Source of the DNA: Piper betle
Taxonomy: Eukaryota; Streptophyta; Magnoliopsida; Piperales; Piperaceae
Length of the DNA stretch: 64,000 nucleotides
Reading direction: 5' to 3'
NCBI GenBank assembly: GCA_033002965.1
Contig: JAURVB010013503.1
Location: 62,001-126,000 of the forward strand
The notes beneath the pieces are model-generated. The model saw only the letters and a program-made list of their open reading frames with translations, was not told the origin of the DNA and made no database searches. Positions 1 to 12,800 of this stretch are shown one piece after another. The translations under genes and the position numbers were made by a program. The first letter of the stretch is position 1. The number at the start of each line of letters is the position of its first letter.

Positions 1-668
1 CGCCACCACCGCCGTCTTCCCGTCCTCCGACGACACCTCCGCCGGCTTGAACTTACCCGGCGTGGCCGAGGTGGCGCGGCCGACCTTCCACAGATGGAAG
101 TTGAAGCTCGGCGACTCCTTCGCGTCGGCGTGCGAGAACACGAACGGCGCATTGCTATTGAGGTCGTAGCAGGGCACCAAGAGCGGTTTGCATGTGTCTT
201 TGAGCGTCAATTCGGCGCCGTCGGCCGGCCGACGGAAAGCTTCCCGCAACACGCCGTCCAAGCTCCTACCCGACAACCTCCCCGTCTCCGGAATATTATC
301 CCGCCGCCGGCCGGCTTGAACATCTGCTGCCGCTTCTCCTTAAAGAGCTTGACCGCCTCAGACGCAGAGTAAAGAGGGCGGCCGTTGCCGTCGTCGGCGA
401 CGAGCATGGCGGCGAGGACGCCTCCGAGGCCGGTTCCAGCGATGAGGTCGAAGAAGTCAGCTATGCGGGCGCCGGAGTCGCCCGTCTGGGATTTGATATG
501 GTCCTCGAGGGAGACGACGGCGTCGCCGGCGATAAGGTCACCGGCGGAGGCGTCGCCGTCGATGGAGAGGATGCGGGTCTTGGGCCAAAGAAGAGGGTTT
601 TGGCATTGGGATAGCCATTTCTTCTCGAGGCTAGAGAAGATCTCTAGAGTAAGCTTGCTCAAGTCCAT
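1..668 (-). CDS. Group III patatin-like phospholipase (pPLA-III), 5' part, with a frameshift
   Basis: The start MDLSKLTLEIFSSLEKKWLS matches the N-terminus of plant pPLA-III proteins, which hydrolyse acyl groups from phospho- and galactolipids. RILSIDG begins at about residue 32. The anion-binding loop reads DGDASAGD (residues 37-44), where patatins usually have DGGGxxG. The nucleophile-elbow position reads GTGLGG (78-83), the GxGxG form typical of group III in place of GxSxG. The ATG-frame ORF matches the family to about position 305; after that the family sequence (SGRSLDGVLREAF, TLKDTCKPLLVPCYDL, RATSATPGKF) continues in another frame. A missing base in the C run at 300-302 would explain this. 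The 3' part, including the catalytic Asp region (DGG), lies left of the window. Base composition is much more GC-rich than the surroundings. It is either an active gene with a sequence error or a recent pseudogene. Confidence 0.85.
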
Positions 669-743
669 TGTCTTCTTCTCGAAAGCTTGTAAGGCAACTT
701 ACTAACTCTGTTCTTTCGTAGCTCTGTTTCTTCGTTCTTGTGT

Positions 744-751
744 TATTTATA
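744..751 (-). promoter_or_regulatory. Probable TATA box of the patatin-like gene
   Basis: The minus strand reads TATAAATA here, about 76 bp upstream of the patatin ATG. That spacing suits a plant TATA box with a short 5' leader. Inferred from position and sequence only. Confidence 0.5.
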
Positions 752-1516
752 GCAAGGTGAGCATGTAATGGGTAGGGTTGGGATGGAGTGATGAGAAGGA
801 TACAAATGGAAAAATAAAAACTTGGTAACACATATTCATAGGTCTGTCAAAACTATACTTAAAACAAGTATAACGACAATATAATTGTTCTATATATTTT
901 TCTTATTTATAAAAAACGTTAAATCAGTATTTTATCATTAATTCTTTGAAATTTAACTAAGTTGTGTAGCTTGCCATGGCCATGTTTGGTAAAGTTAGGA
1001 TCTTCTTATTTTTCTACCCAGTACCCAAAACGTTTCGGGCTAGCATAGGTTTTAAATTAGGATCTATATAATTATAAACGATCAAATTTTTAATGACTAA
1101 ATTTTTTTTGTGACATTAACCCATTTCTATCTTGACCTTGAACCATTAATTAATGTAGAATCAGAGTTTTTCCCCGACTTTTAAATTTGCCCTAAAAATT
1201 CTATTTATTATTTTCTCACCAATCACAAACGAGTCTATAAAATAGGGATATATAGTTGGACTCCATTTACCGCTAGTTGGTAAAACATGCAAATGCATGT
1301 GATGGGCATCTTTTCGAGCATCAGTAAAATTTATCCAAGCATATATACTTGTCTGTAAAAATGAAAATTTAAATGAAAAAAATTATATAAAAAATATAAG
1401 ACCACTTTTGGCCGGTAGGCGCCTAGCACATCTCACAATGCTCTGAGTGATTACTATACGCCCATGCTCTGGTCAAAATAAAAAATACATAAAAAATACA
1501 GGTGTAAAACCGAATT
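752..1516. other. AT-rich intergenic stretch, no gene seen
   Basis: Upstream of the patatin gene. I see no ORF with recognisable protein similarity, no RNA gene and no terminal repeat. Confidence 0.5.
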
Positions 1517-2186
1517 AGATAATTGATTTGATAGCTAATATAAATGATATTATTAATGTCTTTATTATTCGGCTCATTAATTAAGTATTAGTTAGTATAA
1601 CAATATTAATTTTCATTGGGAGTTCACGTTTTCACTAACGTTGTTAGTCATATCGATTTAAAGATAAAATAATACAATTCTAAGTATCATATAAATCACA
1701 CACGTAATCAATACAAATTGTAAATTAACACTCTCAATTGAATGTTTAAGGCGCAGGAACTCACTTTTGTGATACTTGATACAACATGTGAATAAATGTA
1801 TATATTTACATAGAGTAGTTATATGTTCTGAGCCTTTATAATTATTAGGGTAGATAATTGATTTGATAGCTAATATAAATGCTATTATTAATGTCTTTAT
1901 TATTCGGCTCATTAATTAAGTATTAGTTAGTATAACAATATTAATTTTCATTGGGAGTTCACGTTTTCACTAACGTTGTTAGTCATATCGGTTTAAAGAT
2001 AAAATAATACAATTCTAAGTATCATATAAATTACACACGTAATCAATACAAATTGTAAATTAACACTCTCAATTGAATGTTTAAGGCGCAGGAACTCACT
2101 TTTGTGATACTTGATATAACATGTGAATAAAAGTATATATTTACATAGAGTAGTTATATGTTCTAAGCCTTTATAATTATTAGGGT
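1517..2186. repeat. Two-copy tandem duplication, 335-bp unit
   Basis: Copy 1 is 1517-1851 and copy 2 is 1852-2186, directly abutting. Both start AGATAATTGATTTGATAGC and end AATTATTAGGGT. I count about six substitutions and no gaps, roughly 98% identity. Small ORFs inside it are not conserved-looking. The identity indicates a recent event. Confidence 0.93.
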
Positions 2187-5100
2187 TGTAATGCTTTAAA
2201 CAAATTACCCACTCATTAAATATCTTAATGATAATTTTATTATTTTAAAAATAAATGTGCAATTTTAATTATTATTCTTTAGTTATTCATTGAATCTTTA
2301 ATCAATTAACCGTAAGACCTTATAATAAATTATTTTTCTATTTACATATGTGATAGTCTTGTAGATAGAGCTTGTCCTCGTGTGGATATATACGTATACA
2401 TACTAGAGAATAAAATATTAATTTATTGAAGTAAACATATTTTGGTTCCCTTCCTCAATCGCTTGAGATTAAAACACAAGCAAATAAATCATCTAAATCT
2501 AATTTATATGTATAGCGGACCGGAGCTAGCATTTGATCCAGTAAGAGTAATAATTACCATGGCCAGGCTTACGTGAATCGTTCATTTAGGAGCCCTGAAT
2601 AAGGTTAGAAGCGTTGGGGAGAGGCAGGTAGTACCAGAGCGCGCTGAAATTAATGGGATCAGGCTTCCTTCCCATCCCCCAATATGTGCATGCAATTGCC
2701 GGCACCATGGTCCCCTTGTAATTAGTTTTCCAACCAGTCACTGACACATATACTAGGCACATAACGTACATAATAAATTATCATGTGGCTCCACTCTTTG
2801 GACACTGGTGTCCCTTATGTTAATTGTGGCTTTCTTACTTTTACCTACTCCCGTCCATCTCATCTATGTGTTGCTCAATCTCACTATCTTTACTCTATAA
2901 TAAAATTTGTTCATTTGGTTAGGAGAAACAACCAATTATAGGTATAGCTGGGAGGTTTGGATGTGAGATATAATTGAAAGTTATGCGAAGCTCAAAGCCA
3001 AATATTGTTCTTACAGCTGCCGTGCCCGTTTGTGTGTGAAATTAAGATGGAAGATTAAAGGAGAAGAGTGCAGAGTAATCTATACGGTGTTCTTCGCATG
3101 AAGAGGGGACAATTAGCCGAGGAATTCCTTAAAGAAACGTCTGTATGGGCATGCATGAGTACTCACACTAACTCTAGACCAGCCCAGCCCTTTCATCTTT
3201 TATGACAGCCAACTATTGGGGACACCCGTGATCTAGAATCTGGATCAACTTGGAGAAACAACGATTTGTTTGTTCCCAATTTTTCCCCCTTTACCCTTGA
3301 TCACTTGATCCATTACCTTCTATCATTATACATAATTTTCTCACCTGCGCTCACTACTTGCGAGGACTGTTGACGGTAATTGTCAGCTTCTTAGAGACTT
3401 GTTGCTGGAGCTTTGATCATAAATAAAATGGGGCACTTGCCTAAGAAAAAAGGCAGAGAGATGCCGAGAGTTGAAAAGAAAAAGCACAATATCAAAACAT
3501 CTAACACCCCGGTCATGTTTTAGTACCGGACAGTACTACGTACCACCCCACCTATATCAATCTCAAAGCATGAACAGTACTTTGATGCAAAACAAAAGGA
3601 ACGACAAACGAGTAAATGGTGACATGTCCAAGGACGGCAACAAATCACAGTTGTAGTTGGCTACCTACCGACTGACATGAACTAAAAATATGAACATCAC
3701 ACTAGCTGGTGAGAGAGAGACAACATCAGCATGCTTGGCGAGCCCAGAACGACATAGCATTACAATATATATTAGAGAAGATACGCAGCTGTATATGCAT
3801 GGCCACACACGTGTGTCAAAGCTTCTTTTAACTTGTAATTAAGCATGCATCTCATGACTAATTGACATATCAAATCCTAGCAAGTAGCAACCGGGGCCAA
3901 CCAATGTAATGCCAAGCCACATTACTGTTGAAGAAACAACACGTGAGTAGACAACCCACCTGGCCACCTCACCTTGAGCTGGGAGGTCAGAGAGATCTAA
4001 GATTGGAGCTGTACGTACTACATCAGAATATATAAATCTACAATTTTACATCACCAGGAAGATGGCAAGAAGCTACTTGGTAGAATGGTCCATATTTTTA
4101 TTTACTGGAAGCTCGAATATTTTCATGTGGGCGGTGCATGAGGACAAAGCAGGTGGTTTGCATTACCAAGTGGTAAAACTTCAAGGCTCCATTAATGTAC
4201 GCTCGTATCTCGACTCTAGCTAGATGTTGAATCTTAAGAAAGAAAATGCACCCTCTTGAAAGTTGAAGATCAGCAGCTAATTAATTCCCCTTTTCCCTTC
4301 TAACTGTTCTTATAAATAATGTGATACAAACTAAGATAGGGTTGATTAATTTCTAATTCCCGATATGAGTAAGAAAAAGTCATGTTATAAGATCAATAAC
4401 ATATAGGGTTGGGAGGACTCACGAGAAGTTCAACTTCCTTGAGCGGTGTGATGATTTGTTTGGGAATTTATTTGGATGGTAGCTGGGTTGGGAATATTGT
4501 CTTGTGGCTCCACTGCAGGGGAGCTCAGAGGCCAGGCCGATGCACTGGGCTTTAGCAATATGCAGTAACCGGTAACTGTGAGGCTTGCAGATGACACTTA
4601 AACGATGATCAATCCGCACTCCAAAGATCCGGAAGCCGAGATGTGATAGTCGTGACATATCGAGGAAATTATAGCATTGAAGAAATACTTCCGACTTTTA
4701 TATTTAAGTCGTGTCTGATATTCGATCAAGCAAAGCCCAGTTGTTGATATTTTTTTACATCTCCGATCTTACATGAAAGTATTTCAATTGGATTATATGA
4801 TCCTCCCACAATCTTGTTTAAAAGTGCATTTGTCAAGTTGTAGATCATACGTTGGAGAGCTAGCACCCCCAAAGCTCATGCTGCTCATCGGCGTACTGCA
4901 ATTCTACAAATTACCACATATTGCATTATTGGTAAATAACCTCATAATAATCCTCCAATGTTGCGCTCGACTCAGACACTTGGGGAAGGGTACATCGTTA
5001 AAATCATTGTTTTAAAATTCTTTAATTGATGATTATTCTTTGAATAAGTAAAAAAATATTAAATTTTTTATTTTATAAAAAATAAAAATTTAAAATAATA

Positions 5101-6777
5101 TGAATAATATGTTTATCGGTTTTTAGTTTAAAGAGATTAATATTTTTATAACATTTTGTTTGTTGAATAAAAAATAAAGTACATGAATTTGAGTCAGATT
5201 GATTGATCACGCTGACCTCAAGTTGCCTACTTTTATAGTCCGCGGTCAATTTCCAATCCCAAGTTTTAAAATTATAATTATAATCATAATTATAATTAAT
5301 AACATGACCTACAGATCTTAACAAATTCCTTTGAACCTCCTTATTTTCGACTCATGGCATTTTATGGGCTCACTTTAAACGGTACTCGTTCGCCAGGCCC
5401 ACGAATCATTCATGTTTGCATGGTCGAGAAAAGCCCAGGGAAAAAATGAAGGCCCATCAATTAATTAATTGAAGAACTTGCCATAAACTGCTGGTTATGA
5501 CAAACTCGTTGAAGGTGTGGTCAGAAACTCGGTAAGATCCTGTCAAAATGTCGTCTACATAATCGAGCTCATAAATAACAGTATATATAAAAGAACGTAT
5601 GAACAACGTCTGAAGCTTTTACACGTCACTTAATGCCATCTTAAATATCGCGCCTGCTTTAATTATCGTTTAAGATGCGTAGCTTATATTTATCTCCCTC
5701 GTTGTTAACCGACGCTTTTTACACGTTCGACTGTTCTTATTTGTGTAGCCGTTGATTGATGTAGAACACTAGGAAAATATTTTTGTCATCTAATTCATCC
5801 AATACGTATTGTTGTAATTCATATTTGATCATGTACATCAAGCTTCTTTTCTGGAACGCAAATTTCATATGAAAATTGCGCTTTGTCATAACTGTGAGTT
5901 AATAAATCCTTCACTGCCGCGGCTTAATTATCTATATATGCTTATAATTAATGATCATAATGTAAATTGACATGAAATAAGCAACGGCATGCATGTCCAT
6001 GATAATCAGGAAAAAGAATTTAAAATAAAATCAGGATCATATCATATTTTGACATCTCCTCTTTTTAACTCGGAAGCTTGCCAAGTCAAACTCAGGCGCA
6101 AACTCACAACTTGCACATTTGGAATCACCATGGGTCGACTCCACAGACTCTGGCAAGTTGAATCCGGAGTATTTATTATATTTGGACCAAATTTTAGTTT
6201 TCGCGTTCATCTCCTGTTTGTCCATGTTCTCAATCAAACTATATACTAAAAGCCCGAAAAATCAATAATATTTGGATTACCATTTTTTAGCTCAGATACG
6301 CCGGCCCAATTTGCCGCCAATATTTAAAAGGGGAATAAATAAGTAACGGGTAGTGATCAGTCCAAAATTGATCGGCCTGTGCACATAATCAATATAATTT
6401 TTTCGATATTTTCTTAACCTTGAGAACAAGGTGCAAAATTGCATACACATACAACTAATTTATTTTTTGCAATTAAATTTCATGCAACAAATCAATAAAC
6501 TTCATAAGTTATGATACATGAATTGTAGGATCACATAACCTCAATTGTTCCCACAAAAAAATCGCAACAGGTCAGCAAAGTCAGTGCTTAAATACAATAA
6601 CAGGTATTATCTAGGAGTAAAAAGGAAAGAATTTAGGTCGACCATGCATGCCCAAGATTTCACGATTAAATAAGTGGCATTATTTGGTAATTATATTGCC
6701 AAATATTACCACAAATTACCCCCTCCCTTTCTTCCACTTTATCCATGCAACAAAAAATAAATTAAAATTAGGCGTAC
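2187..6777. other. Long intergenic region, no supported gene
   Basis: Short ORFs occur (minus 2586-2771; minus 4419-4658; plus 4773-5015) but none shows a recognisable domain, splice context or convincing composition. Parts around 2.5-4.7 kb are less AT-rich than the rest, so a non-coding transcript or decayed gene is possible, but I cannot support one. Confidence 0.4.
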
Positions 6778-7429
6778 CTAAAAATTTGTGGAAGCATATG
6801 TATTAGCGAGGAAGAACAATGTTCTTCCCATCTTCCCATGAGTCGTCGTACTAGAAGTAGTGAAGATGTGCACTTTGACGAAGGATCTAATCCTCACACT
6901 TGCAGATCTCGTCCTCTCTAATCCCTTCTTCTTCCTCTTCCCTTCCTTCTCCGTCTCCTCTGACGACTGCTTCTTCTTTAGCTTCAACAACTCCTTCCAT
7001 AGAACGGTGCACTTTGGTGGCCTTGGCGACGGATCGTCGTCCACCAACCAGCTCAAGCTACCACAATTCATCGAACCATGGGTCGTCGATGTATTATAAT
7101 CTGATCGCTCCTTGATCTCATTACCATATTCATCCAGCTTCCTCCCTTCCACTTTGGTGGCGCCGGCACCATTGAGAGCTACATTAATACCTGCAACCTT
7201 CTCGAGTTTGCTACTCTGATGGATACTTGGCCAAAATGGGACTAGCCTACCTTGGAGAAATAGACTCATCGGCGGGCAACATGGTTACATCAGAATCCTC
7301 GGACGTGGGTATGAACTCGAAGTCCGGATCGTAGGTGGCCGGCGGCGACTTGCTGGTCTCCTTGGCGACGACGTTGACCTGTCCAAAGTCCCCGGAGAAG
7401 GATATGCGCGGTGGTTGCGGCATGGCCAT
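6778..7429 (-). pseudogene. DUF1645 family gene with one-base frameshift
   Basis: The start MAMPQPPRISFSGDF at 7429 is the typical N-terminus of plant DUF1645 proteins, which include rice STRESS_tolerance and GRAIN_LENGTH. PDFEF follows, then the hallmark ADE-LF-GR-xxP block, an RPPKC-x3-WKELLKLKKK basic region and the C-terminal GLERTRSASVRIR motif. The ADE part and the LFLQGRLVPFW part are in different frames. Skipping one base at about 7264 joins them and gives a single-exon 216-residue protein, normal for the family. The last ~30 residues are divergent from the usual PLFPLRKGR-like end. An upstream in-frame Met at 7477 exists, but the family start favours 7429. It may be a functional gene with a sequencing error; molecular function is not established. 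Confidence 0.8.
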
Positions 7430-7822
7430 GGTTGTGTTGATTAGGAATACTACTACTGCTTGGGGAAGGTCATACATAAGAGGTGAAATGATCTTCTTTG
7501 CAATGATACATACAAGGAGATATAGTTGAGTTTAAACAGCTTGAATGTTCTCAGGTATAATAAGTTAAGTGGTCTGGTGAAGCCAAAGCAGGGGAAGTGA
7601 TTGATGAAGAAGGAACACATGGAGACAAGTGGTGCAGGCGACAAAAGCTGTTGAGTGAAGACGAAGCCATTGCTGCTGATAATTTAAGAAGATGTTGAGC
7701 TCTTTGACTGCTACAATGTTATTACAGCTAAGCTAGCTTATTCATGTCTGTCAATGGCAACTGTGAACCAGCTCAGTCGAATGCAAGTGGTCGGGAAAGC
7801 ACAGATTTGAGATTTATCTTTC

Positions 7823-8026
7823 GGGCATGTCGAAATTTGTGGCACATACTGTACGTAGATATCACGATTGATCAGGAGCTTGCTGAAAGTGTACGTGAGT
7901 ACATAATGATATAGTTAAGTGCAAGGGCATGTCGAATTTTGTAGTACATACTGTACGTACATATCACGATTGATAGAAGCTTGCTGAAAGTGTTCGTACA
8001 TACTTAATAATATAGTTAAGTGCAAA
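7823..8026. repeat. Two-copy tandem duplication, about 102-bp unit
   Basis: GGGCATGTCGAA starts at 7823 and again at 7925. Both units continue through TACATACTGTACGTA, ATATCACGATTGAT and GCTTGCTGAAAGTGT to ATATAGTTAAGTGCAA. The copies differ at several positions (about 85% identical), so this is older than the 1.5 kb duplication. It lies upstream of the DUF1645 gene. Confidence 0.85.
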
Positions 8027-9815
8027 TATACATGTATACATACACCATAAGGCGTAAAAAATTTCAACGATATTGGCAGTTGTGTATGTAGCTAGCTAAA
8101 CTAAACTAATTATGTATTTTAACTCGCAGTTAATTAATTCAGGTAAGCTTAGATTATCACTAGCATGAAACCGATAGAACTAAGATGAGATGGATTAATC
8201 AAAACGAAAAACTTAAAAAAGCAACGACTATTGTTTCCCTGCCTTGTCCGGGTAAGCAATGGTTGCTGAGAGGAAGGGTTTATTAGACAAGACCTCACAC
8301 ATGCTCACATGGTTGCTGGTTAAACACCATATGGCTGCTTAAATCATGCTCACAAGAACTCCCCAAGTCCAGGGTCCTCTCCCCCCATTCCCTCCCTTTC
8401 TTCCTGTCTTCGCTTAATGAAATTATGTCTTAATAATTAGTAATGACTTTGAATGGAACATTTATTTTGCAGTTAAATAACCTTATCAATAAAACTCCCC
8501 ACTAATAGCTGCCAATTTCTTGACAAACACGCATGTGCTACTTATCCTTCTTGAATCTTATGATTATTTAACGAATATTAGATGCTTTAAGAAAAATTTC
8601 TATAAAAAAGAGCTGAATAACCTTTATCTACAGAAAAAAATTGTGGTAGAAATTGGGATTGACCATATTACTGGAAATGATAAAGGAGGAATTTAAGATT
8701 ATAGGTATCCAATATGTTATTCACGATTTAAAGGTGTTTTTCCTTATAATAGCTTACATGGGTTAAATTGAATAATGACATCAATTTTTTTACTTAAAAA
8801 AAAAAGTTAGCAATGGATTAGGCTACCCTCAAGCAGCGATGGTTAGGTCTGACAACAAACTACCGCTAGATCTGACGACCAACTGGCCTGGCCACTGCCT
8901 GGCCGGGGCGGCTAGATTTCAGCAACCCTCGCCAGCGGCGGCAAAATCTTGGCCACTGTTGGTGTGAGCGGGCTGATACTTTTTTTAAAATATATATACA
9001 TAATTTAAAAAATCTGTATATTTTAGTTTGATTTGGTGAATTTTTCAAGCCTAACCCAAATTCTGTTAAACTTTGAATAATTTTCTGTTAACCTTTGAAT
9101 AATTTTTAACACAAAACAAGGGTAATTACGTCATTATAAGAAAAAATAAAGTTCAATCATGAACAACAAATAAGACTCTTAAATCGTACATAGTATATTA
9201 AACCACCGTTTAATCGTCAACCCCTCTTGTAATTAAAGCTGCATACTTTTCCAAGGATAATTGAGAAATCATCGCATTGGTGGCTATAGCCAAGGATGTA
9301 ATAGCTGCTTTTCATGACGGATAACTCGCACAAACTCATCGTGGCTTTTCAACCTCATGCAGCCTCCGCACACAGCCCATAGAAGGAGAATCAGACTAAA
9401 GCCAACAGGCATGGCCATTGCCAACCCAGAAATAAAACTAAGCAGATGAAATGTCAAAATAACAGATTGGGGTATCTCACATGGCAGTCCTTACCACCAC
9501 GAAACTGCTGAAACATATATTGAGCAGAAGATACTATTGCAGAAAAAGACACTCATGGGACCAAGATGAGCTTACATCACATGTGAAAAGATTTACATCC
9601 TCATTAAGTGCCAACGCCTCATTGATTCAGAAAAAGATCCCAGGCTAAAATTACTAAACACACCGCAAGCTCCACCATGTGCAGCCTCGAGAAACCTTCT
9701 GCTCTTCTGCTTTGGATAGATCTTTACCATATCTTCCTTTAAATGACACTAAACCTTTTTTCCCAAAATCGAACGACTATACAAGTATAACAAAGCTTGA
9801 ATAGCTTTAAGAGAA
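8027..9815. other. Intergenic DNA and probable NADK1 3' UTR
   Basis: 8027 to about 9200 is AT-rich with no gene seen. The less AT-rich stretch of about 9240-9815, directly downstream of the NADK1 stop on the minus strand, probably holds its 3' untranslated region. I see no clear polyadenylation signal. Confidence 0.4.
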
Positions 9816-12800
9816 CTAGGAATCACAGGGTCCATCGAATGACTGCGGCTTCCTCAGATTCCAGTGAAGCCCATCGTGAATGCTGTGCAGAAAGTCATTG
9901 GTGGAATCTACTTGACATGCTGTTGGGACAGGCCACTGTGACATACTGCAGATGAGGGCATCTCCTGGTGCTAATTGCTTTCTGTCTTTGCCATCAAAGG
10001 ATGCCCATGCATGCCCCCTACTATTAAAGGGCACTTGAACTCGTATTGTTACATATTCGGGCAATATTAATGGCCTAAAAGAAAGTGAATGGGGGCAGAT
10101 TGGCGTAAACAGAATACCAGGAACCTACAAATGAAACAGTGGCACATCAAAAACTATGAGGAAAAAGGAAATATAGGATATTACAGATGCAAACGATCAG
10201 TATATTCATGGAAATACTGGACATGCCTGTGGATGAACCATGGATCCTCCAGCTGCTAGTGAATACGCTGTGCTCCCTGATGTTGTTGATAAGATTAAGC
10301 CATCCCCTTGTACACAAGTGACAAAGGCATTGTCACAATAGCATTCAAGAAAAGTGAGATAGGCTGACATTCCCCGATCAATAGTAACTTCATTGAGGAC
10401 AAGAAAAGTTTCTTCAGTGTCTAGTTCATTTTTAGCTGCATCCCGAAGAATATGGCACTGAAGCCTGAGGGCGTAATGTGATACTAAAAGGCGCCGTTGA
10501 GTATTGAGCTGAGGTAATCTACGTAGTGTTCACTTTCTGAAGGTTAGTTAAATGTAACAAAAATCAATGCAATATAACTATTCTAAGAATGATAAAAAAT
10601 AGGGAACTTTTCTTTAAAATATGTATGCTCATTTTAAACCTTGACATAACAATGGTGCAAATTAACTATTTTCCATCCATTAGTTGTTAAAATTTGTACC
10701 ACATTTCCCATCTATTCAATACAAGAAGGATACGAAAAGGAGTCATGAAGCCCAGAGATCCTAGAGAAAATGGCACAACAGGGGGTACAGGACCCTTGAA
10801 CATAGATGCAGCCTGTCAAAGAAAAAGTTAGAGCACAGCATGCATAACCAACGTCTATTCCACAATTACGTTCTTTTAAAAGTGGCAAAAAGTGAAAGGA
10901 AAGAACTTACCCAAAGAACAGTTCCATCACCACCAAGGGTTACGACAAGATCAACTTTTGTATGCAGTAATGGTATTTCATCATCTAGTAAAAACATATA
11001 GACAGATTAGACTCAAGTTCGTCAAAGCCTTAGGATAAAATGTGATTAAGACAGTAACAGCAATCTTATTATCCTGATGTACTTCCTTCTGAGACTAATT
11101 TTACAACCATGTCCAAAGAATTGATATTTTATGCAATAACATAAATCAGAAAAAGTAAATGAGAAACAGGGTAGCAATGCACAGAGTGTGCATACTATAC
11201 TATATTAGAGAAGGTGATACATACGACATAAGAATAGATAACTGGAAATTAGTTAGTTCATTATGCTTATCACTTGATCCTCACCATCATTCCATGTTTC
11301 TACAAAATTGAAGTTGGCACTCTCAGACAGAAGTTCAGATTTGACTCGTGGTTCCACAATAATATTTATTCCCATCTCTTTTTTCAACCATCTGAATTGA
11401 ACAATACAATTGAAGGGCACAATCAGTACAAATTATAAGAAGCAGACATATCACAGTCCAAATGATAGAGAAAATACAACCCAGTCCAAAGAACACAAAG
11501 CCAAGCCATTTCAGAAGGTTCAAATGACTTTATTAATGTTCAACTAATGGCTTAAATATAGTGGCAATTTTAGCACAGTCATAAACCAAAAGAAATTGAC
11601 CATATGTAACTTCAAAAATGCCTGGAGAAATATTAATTTGCCCTATGTTGTGACCAATAGACTATTTGCCCCATGTTTGTATTTGTCTACTTGCTAAGCC
11701 TTAAAAAGTTTGCCTACACGTGAGGGTGAGTGGTGAAATAAATATTTAGTGGTTCTTTTTCTAACAGGTTAAGCTTTTAGGACAAGTGGTTAGACCATCA
11801 AAAATTTACGATAACTATTGACCATATAGCAACAAAGGAAAAACTGCACACTGACGAATGAAGCCTGGAAATAATTTATCACATTGACGACAATGGTTAT
11901 ATAAATAGCACACTTGGTCATGTGAGCACATAAGATTCGGACAGAAGAAGAATTTGGCTTCGTCAAAATCAGAACAGTCCTTGGAGGTGACTCCCATCTC
12001 AATGATATCTGCAAATAAAAATAATGCATTAGACATAGACTGCTCGAAGAGGGTTTCAAATATTCTACTATTTAAGGATAATCTTCTCACATCTATTCCA
12101 GTTTATGAGGGCAATTCCTATAAAGAGATGCTTGTCGAATCATCATACCTGTTTGCTGCTGCGTTCAGCTGTAGTGATGTTTCCTCTCTCGAAAGAGACA
12201 ACATCATGCTTGTGCTGGCCATTTATCCCACCACTGCAACCCCAACAAAGTCTAAAATGTGCCTGCTCAAAATAAAAATAAAATATTAAGCAAACTTATC
12301 CAATCAACCAATTAAAAGAAGTGACAAAAAATGCAATAAATTACCTTTCTCATAAATTTGTTCGGCGATGCTGACAAATCAGCATCTATTTCTCCATTTC
12401 GAAGAACATCATGAGAACAGATTCCATTCTTCCCACAACATCTGTCATTTTGCTCTTCATTTGCCCCGCACATAGAATTAGTGCTGGAGTTCATACTGCC
12501 GTTGGAAACAGTTTCTGGTAGTGGTTCTGCAGACATATATTGTGTCACTTTGGTCATTATATATTTCAATTATCTCAAAGAAAAGCAAATACCCTGTTCA
12601 AAAAAGAAAAAGAAAGAAAAAAAAACACCACTAACAACAACTATGTTCATATATACTGCCCTTATTAACATAATTCATAAAAGTAAATACAGATAGAGCT
12701 AAAGCAATGAACCTCTATGCTTTTTCTGCAGGTTGCGGTCCCTCTCAAGTTCATATTTGCGTTTCCACTCAGCAGCTTCAGCTTGAGCAGCAGCCTTTCC

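Noticed and set aside
2586..2771. Minus-strand 61-aa ORF
   Set aside because: No recognisable domain; typical length for chance ORFs in this DNA.
4419..4658. Minus-strand 79-aa ORF in a GC-richer patch
   Set aside because: I could not match it to any protein family, and no start or promoter context stands out.
8866..9048. GC-rich short ORF on the minus strand
   Set aside because: No conserved motif, no splice context, and the composition is a local patch.
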